The notes beneath the pieces are model-generated. The model saw only the letters and a list, made by a program, of their open reading frames with translations, was not told the origin of the DNA and did not search any database. A DNA stretch of 64,000 bases from Lacibacter luteus (GTDB lineage Bacteria > Bacteroidota > Bacteroidia > Chitinophagales > Chitinophagaceae): assembly GCF_004118265.1 (NCBI RefSeq), contig NZ_SDHW01000007.1, positions 214,296-278,295 of the forward strand. The letters are read 5' to 3'. Positions within the stretch are counted from its first letter, which is position 1. Each line of letters begins with the position of its first letter. Below are positions 60,315 through 64,000 of the stretch, in pieces. A program made the translations under genes and the position numbers.

Positions 60315-62783
60315 ATGCCATATTCAGGCGAGCAACTATTACCCGGACAGATTGGAACCTTTCTGGCTATTGTATCTTTTGTAGCATCTTTATTAGCAAC
60401 TGTTGCTTACTTTAAAGCAACAACCGTTGCAAACCCCTTACAGCAACAAAGCTGGAAACGGATTGCCCGTGTTGCTTTTTTGGCCGAGATCGTTTCTGTG
60501 ATCGGTATTTTCTTTGTGCTCTATTTCATTATTTCCAACCACCGGTTCGAATATAAATATGCATGGCAGCACAGCAATTACCAGCTGCCCATGCAATACA
60601 TCCTCAGCTGTTTCTGGGAAGGACAGGAGGGAAGCTTCCTGCTCTGGAGTTTCTGGCATTGTATACTCGGCGGCATTATTCTATTGCGTGAAAAGAAATG
60701 GGAAGCGCCGGTTATGACAACCATCAGCTTTATGCAGTTTGCATTGGCTACAATGGTGATAGGTATTTATTTCTTCGATTTTAAAATAGGCAGTAATCCG
60801 TTTGTGTTGATGCGTGACCAGGGCATGTTGAGCCCTGAACAATTCCCGATCGGCTTCGATTCGGAAGGTCATTTGCGTAACGATTACCTGAGCTTTATCC
60901 GTGATGGCAACGGCTTGAATCCTTTACTGCAGAACTACTGGATGGTGATCCATCCGCCGGTATTGTTCCTCGGTTTTGCAAGTACCATTGTACCGTTTGC
61001 ATTTGCCATTGCCGGACTTTGGAAAAAAGATTACAGCGGCTGGGTATTGCCTTCACGCCCCTGGGCCATTTTCAGTGCAGGTATTTTAGGATTGGGTATT
61101 ATGATGGGTGCAGCATGGGCTTACGAAAGTTTAACCTTTGGGGGTTACTGGGCTTGGGATCCAGTAGAGAACGCATCGCTTGTGCCCTGGCTCATTTCTA
61201 TTTGCGGTATTCATACATTGATTGCTTATAAACATACAGGTCACTCGTTGCGTGCAACTTTCCTGTTCTTTATTCTGCAGTTCCTGTTCATCATTTATTC
61301 AACCTTCTTAACCCGCAGCGGTATTTTGGGCGATACGAGTGTACACGCCTTTACCGATCTGGGAATGAATACACAGTTATTGACCTTCCTGCTCATTTTT
61401 GTGGTTCCTTCGTTTGTGTTGTTTGGCATACGCTACAAACAAATTCCAACGGTTGCAAAAGAAGAAGTCATCAGTGCAAGAGAGTTCTGGTTGTTTGTAG
61501 GTTCGCTGCTGTTCTTCATTTCGGCATTGTTTATTATTGGTAAAACATCGTTGCCGGTTGTAAACAAAATTTTCGGCACCAAGTATGCACCTGCAGAAGA
61601 TCTTGAATATTCGTACAACAAAGTATTGATCCTGTTTTCATTCGTCATTGCTATTCTTACAGCTATCAGTCAGTACCTCAAATACAAACAAACAGCAGGA
61701 GCAGCCTTCATCAAGTCGATTTGGTTGCCTACGTTGATTGCATTGATCGCTTCGCTCAGCATCAGCATTTTCGGCGATATTAATTACAACAAATACGGTA
61801 TTGGCTATTTAGCAGCCATTCATCTCAGCATTTTTGCATCGGTATATGCAATTGTTGCCAATGCACTTTATATCGTTACAGGCATTAAAGGAAAGATGAT
61901 CAAAGCCGGCGCATCTATTGCACACGTTGGCTTTGGATTAACGCTGCTGGGTGTGTTGATCTCAGCTTCAAAGAAAGAAGTGTTGAGCTGGAACACCAGT
62001 GGTATTATGGTGAATTTTGGTGAGCAAAGCCAGGAGAACCCGGCAGAAAATCTTACACTGGTAAAAGGTATTGCAACAGATATGGGTAAGTACATGGTTA
62101 CTTACCAGGGCGATTCAACACATCCTTCCGATCCCAAGCAATATTTTAAAATTCATTTTCAATACAAGAACAAGAACGAAGGGTTTACACTTTATCCTGA
62201 TGCATTTGTAAACTTCAAAGGCAACGAAGGCATTATGGCCAACCCCGACAGTAAACACTACCTGCACAAAGATGTGTTTACCTACATCACTTCTTTACCT
62301 AATAAAGAAAAGAACAGGGATACGGCTTCGTTTAAAGATCATAAACTGCAACCCGGCGACACCGTGTTTTATTCGCAGGGTTTTCTGGTGCTGGATAAAG
62401 TTGGCAGAAATATTACACGTAAGAACATTCCTTACGAAACAACCGATTCTGTTTTTGCAGCATCGTTAACGGTGTATGCAAAAGACAGCAGCAAATACAC
62501 TGCCGAACCAATGCTTATTCTGCGTGGCAATAATGTGATGCCTGTGGCAGATACCGTTATTTCGCAAAGCCTGATACTTGCGTTTAAAGGTGCAGATGCC
62601 GATGGTATTAATCTTGGCGTAAAAGAAAGCAATGCCGTACTGGAATATGTTACGCTGAAGGCTTACCAGTTCCCGGCTATTAATGTGTTGTGGTTAGGTA
62701 TATTGGTGATGACCTTTGGTTCAATGCTTGCCACCTGGAATCATATACAGAAGAACAGGAAGGCGGAGTTGAAGAAGGTGTAA
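60315..62783 (+). CDS. ccmF: CcmF-type cytochrome c haem lyase subunit (CcsA-like WWD domain)
   Basis: 822 residues with about 14 membrane segments. The tryptophan-rich WWD haem-handling motif is at about 276-287 (WGGYWAWDPVENASLVPWL), preceded by MVIHPPVLFLGFAST. A long periplasmic loop (about 560-790) and a final membrane segment (NVLWLGILVMTFGSMLATW) close the protein. It takes haem from CcmE and attaches it to apocytochrome c at the periplasmic face. It is longer than typical CcmF (about 650) because of that loop. Follows ccmE in an operon; a terminator lies 28 bp downstream. Confidence 0.93.
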   Translation: MPYSGEQLLPGQIGTFLAIVSFVASLLATVAYFKATTVANPLQQQSWKRIARVAFLAEIVSVIGIFFVLYFIISNHRFEYKYAWQHSNYQLPMQYILSCFWEGQEGSFLLWSFWHCILGGIILLREKKWEAPVMTTISFMQFALATMVIGIYFFDFKIGSNPFVLMRDQGMLSPEQFPIGFDSEGHLRNDYLSFIRDGNGLNPLLQNYWMVIHPPVLFLGFASTIVPFAFAIAGLWKKDYSGWVLPSRPWAIFSAGILGLGIMMGAAWAYESLTFGGYWAWDPVENASLVPWLISICGIHTLIAYKHTGHSLRATFLFFILQFLFIIYSTFLTRSGILGDTSVHAFTDLGMNTQLLTFLLIFVVPSFVLFGIRYKQIPTVAKEEVISAREFWLFVGSLLFFISALFIIGKTSLPVVNKIFGTKYAPAEDLEYSYNKVLILFSFVIAILTAISQYLKYKQTAGAAFIKSIWLPTLIALIASLSISIFGDINYNKYGIGYLAAIHLSIFASVYAIVANALYIVTGIKGKMIKAGASIAHVGFGLTLLGVLISASKKEVLSWNTSGIMVNFGEQSQENPAENLTLVKGIATDMGKYMVTYQGDSTHPSDPKQYFKIHFQYKNKNEGFTLYPDAFVNFKGNEGIMANPDSKHYLHKDVFTYITSLPNKEKNRDTASFKDHKLQPGDTVFYSQGFLVLDKVGRNITRKNIPYETTDSVFAASLTVYAKDSSKYTAEPMLILRGNNVMPVADTVISQSLILAFKGADADGINLGVKESNAVLEYVTLKAYQFPAINVLWLGILVMTFGSMLATWNHIQKNRKAELKKV

Positions 62784-62810
62784 TAGCTGATAATTTGTTT
62801 AAAAAGATTG

Positions 62811-62842
62811 AATGGTTGGTGTTGATGCGCCAACCATTTTTT
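62811..62842 (+). terminator. terminator of the ccmE-ccmF operon
   Basis: 11-bp stem (62811-62821 with 62828-62838, one G-T pair) and loop TTGATG, ending in a run of T to 62843. Confidence 0.88.
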
Positions 62843-62923
62843 TGTGGGTTGAATGCTGAAAAAAAACGTTCTTCAACCGGCGCAGGTTGCTGACATATCC
62901 ATGATTGCCATGCTCATGTTGGC

Positions 62924-62961
62924 GTCCTCGGGTAACTATATACGTGTTAGACCACGAGGGC
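62924..62961. repeat. imperfect inverted repeat, possible end of the IS1595-type element
   Basis: CCTCG (62926-62930) pairs with CGAGG (62955-62959), and GGTAAC inside pairs with GTTA-GACC with a bulge. It lies just beyond the last small gene of the mobile region (62984-63298). It could be a transposon end or an attenuator. Confidence 0.3.
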
Positions 62962-62983
62962 TAAAAAATTAATATTGTTCAAA

Positions 62984-63298
62984 TTAAAAATTTGGAAAAT
63001 TATTCTTCCAATTCTTAATAGTTCTTGTTAGGTATTTGTAGTAATGATCGTTTAATGATTTGGTCGATGCAATGAAACTTTCGGATTCCCTGTCAAAGAT
63101 TGCTTCTCCAAATTCAGAACTTAGAAAATGACACTTCGTTCTGCATGGCGAGTTTTTGCACTCAATTTCATAACTCTTATTCTCCTTAACATACAATGCC
63201 GTTAGCTGTCTTTCTGGTTTTTCACGCTTTTCGTTTGAAGTGATAGGCGGAAGTGTAGTATTATTTATTGTTTCTGCATATTCAAGAGTGGCAATCAT
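62984..63298 (-). CDS. unknown 104-aa protein in the mobile region
   Basis: ATG at 63298, stop at 62984. No signal peptide or membrane segment. The middle has CKNSPCRTKCHF, a Cys/His cluster that could bind zinc. The C-terminus is basic and aromatic (HYYKYLTRTIKNWKNNF). Its gene lies 45 bp after the XRE regulator gene in the same orientation, so the two may be co-transcribed from the transposase side. Family not recognised. Confidence 0.55.
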   Translation of the reverse strand: MIATLEYAETINNTTLPPITSNEKREKPERQLTALYVKENKSYEIECKNSPCRTKCHFLSSEFGEAIFDRESESFIASTKSLNDHYYKYLTRTIKNWKNNFPNF

Positions 63299-63343
63299 TC
63301 CCTGTATTTTACTTAAAGCTAATGAAAGAATGTTTCTGTTTAA

Positions 63344-63553
63344 TTATAAAAACTCTTTCACATCAACCTCCAGTTTGTCAGCGATTGTTTTTATTGTAAG
63401 TAGATAGCTGTTCTTCTGCCCGTTCTCAATACGGGAAATACTGCCAAAATCCAAGTTGCACATAGTTCCTAATTGCCGTAAGGTCATGCCTCTTGAAACC
63501 CTTACGGCTTTGATCTTTGCACCCATCTGTTTTAAAAATATACCGTCTTTCAT
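63344..63553 (-). CDS. XRE-family helix-turn-helix regulator, 69 aa
   Basis: 69 residues, almost entirely one HTH_3 domain: MGAKIKAVRVSRGMTLRQLG, then DFGSISRIENGQKNSYLLTI and ADKLEVDVKEFL. It is a typical small Cro/C1-like DNA-binding protein. Its ATG overlaps the transposase stop codon in a TAATG arrangement, so it is probably translated by coupling to the transposase. It may control the element or be a passenger gene. Confidence 0.85.
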   Translation of the reverse strand: MKDGIFLKQMGAKIKAVRVSRGMTLRQLGTMCNLDFGSISRIENGQKNSYLLTIKTIADKLEVDVKEFL

Positions 63554-63873
63554 TATTCGGCTGTTAATACTTTGTACTTTAATGAACCGTTACAGTTAGC
63601 AATCGCATTTGCGAAACGTTCGTCCTGAAACGCTTCACGGTTGTTATATCTAAAAGCAGATTCATTGCAATAACGTTGCAGGTGTTTTGGACTAACTGAA
63701 TGATGTATGCCATCAATTTGTTTTTTCAGGATATTCCAGTAGCCTTCAATGTTATTGGTGTGAACCAAAATATCTTCCTTACGAACATATTCCTTATTCC
63801 TGTGGTTTACTTTCTTGTGATTGTACTTTTTGCCCACTTTGTTATAAGCATGATGTTCGTCTGTTACCATAGT
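63553..63873 (-). pseudogene. 5'-truncated IS1595-family (ISXO2-like) transposase
   Basis: About 106 C-terminal residues remain. The sequence has VTDEHHAYNKV, the HTNNIEGYWNILKKQIDGIH segment with the N-E-W pattern of ISXO2-like DDE/DDN transposases, and HLQRYCNESAFRYNNRE. The N-terminal zinc ribbon and first catalytic Asp are missing: at 63873 the reading frame enters unrelated sequence that looks like an IS21-family end. The apparent start ATG at 63885 lies in that foreign sequence and is an artefact. So the transposase is inactive as it stands. Confidence 0.8.
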
Positions 63874-64000
63874 TGTAAATACCACCCAAACTAACCCCCT
63901 TCCGCCATTTTAAATTGACCCCCTAAAAAAATCATCCAAAAACTGGTGGAGAGATGTTCTGAAGCTGTTAAAGAACTGGCTGTTTTTTGTTTATCAAACG
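63874..64000. mobile_element. end of a probable IS21-family insertion sequence (partial)
   Basis: Begins TGTAAATACCACCC at the point where the IS1595 transposase is broken; IS21 ends start with TG. Two copies of a repeat follow: AAACTAACCCCCT at 63888-63900 and AAATTGACCCCCT at 63912-63924. Multiple such repeats at the ends are usual for IS21 elements, as transposase-binding sites. No istA or istB coding sequence is reached before the window edge. Confidence 0.6.

Noticed and set aside
60540..60555. GGTTCGAAT reminiscent of a tRNA T-loop
   Set aside because: It lies inside ccmF in frame and no cloverleaf can be built around it.
63874..63885. ATG at 63885 as the true transposase start
   Set aside because: These codons belong to the IS21-like end; the transposase is missing its N-terminal half.

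Overview
The window looks like a chromosomal segment of a Bacteroidota bacterium, most probably of the Chitinophagaceae type. The reasons are: a TonB-dependent receptor with a carboxypeptidase-regulatory-like N-terminus, a large secreted protein with a type IX secretion (T9SS) C-terminal domain, a TonB energy transducer, DUF5777/YceI/OB-fold and YcxB-like proteins, a CusA-type pump fused to a TolC-type channel, and many upstream elements that fit the Bacteroidota -7 consensus TAnnTTTG. GC content is moderate and gene density is high. I found no tRNA, rRNA or CRISPR.

Layout. 1-10 kb: secreted and surface functions (partial TonB receptor, S9 peptidase, histidine phosphatase lipoprotein, papain-like C1 lipoprotein, T9SS cargo). 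10.8-15.1 kb: a leftward run DoxX - hotdog thioesterase - Uma2 - CinA - 2-oxoacid dehydrogenase E2. 15.3-21.7 kb: a rightward cluster of a long TPR protein, an outer-membrane barrel, an HU-CCDC81-type membrane protein and a methyltransferase. 21.7-30.5 kb: CorC/HlyC protein, PAP2 phosphatase divergent from an LtaS/OpgB-type sulfatase-fold enzyme, methyltransferase, rhodanese-thioredoxin lipoprotein, M14 carboxypeptidase, GtrA. 30.5-36.3 kb: DUF456, fructose-1,6-bisphosphatase, orphan ABC ATPase, FKBP, YfiT/DinB-like protein, Nudix hydrolase, folC. 36.3-44.6 kb: histidine kinase, an overlooked 59-aa membrane protein next to tonB, SDR, two transporters, YcxB-like protein, radical SAM protein, membrane protein. 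44.8-53.5 kb: DUF5777/YceI/OB-fold operon and a heavy-metal RND efflux operon. 53.6-58.1 kb: a three-gene phosphorelay with no DNA-binding output domain. 58.1-62.8 kb: a possible small RNA, an arginase/agmatinase-family enzyme, and ccmE-ccmF for cytochrome c maturation. 62.9-64 kb: mobile DNA, a 5'-truncated IS1595-type transposase with two small accompanying genes, cut by the end of a probable IS21-family element.

The most unusual signal is in the intergenic DNA. At seven places (about 10.67, 18.40, 25.70, 33.69, 34.29, 34.92 and 43.97 kb) there are degenerate tandem arrays with strict 7-nt periodicity. At five of them two complementary arrays face each other and could form long imperfect hairpins; these arms run up to start codons and into stop codons of neighbouring genes. 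I also report a compact promoter-hairpin-T-run unit at 58.4 kb that could encode a roughly 55-nt RNA, a CcmE whose haem-binding His is replaced by a Cys-x3-Tyr motif, the pump-channel fusion with a signal-peptide-like junction, and two possible leaderless transcripts. All functional calls rest on reading motifs by eye; no database search was run.
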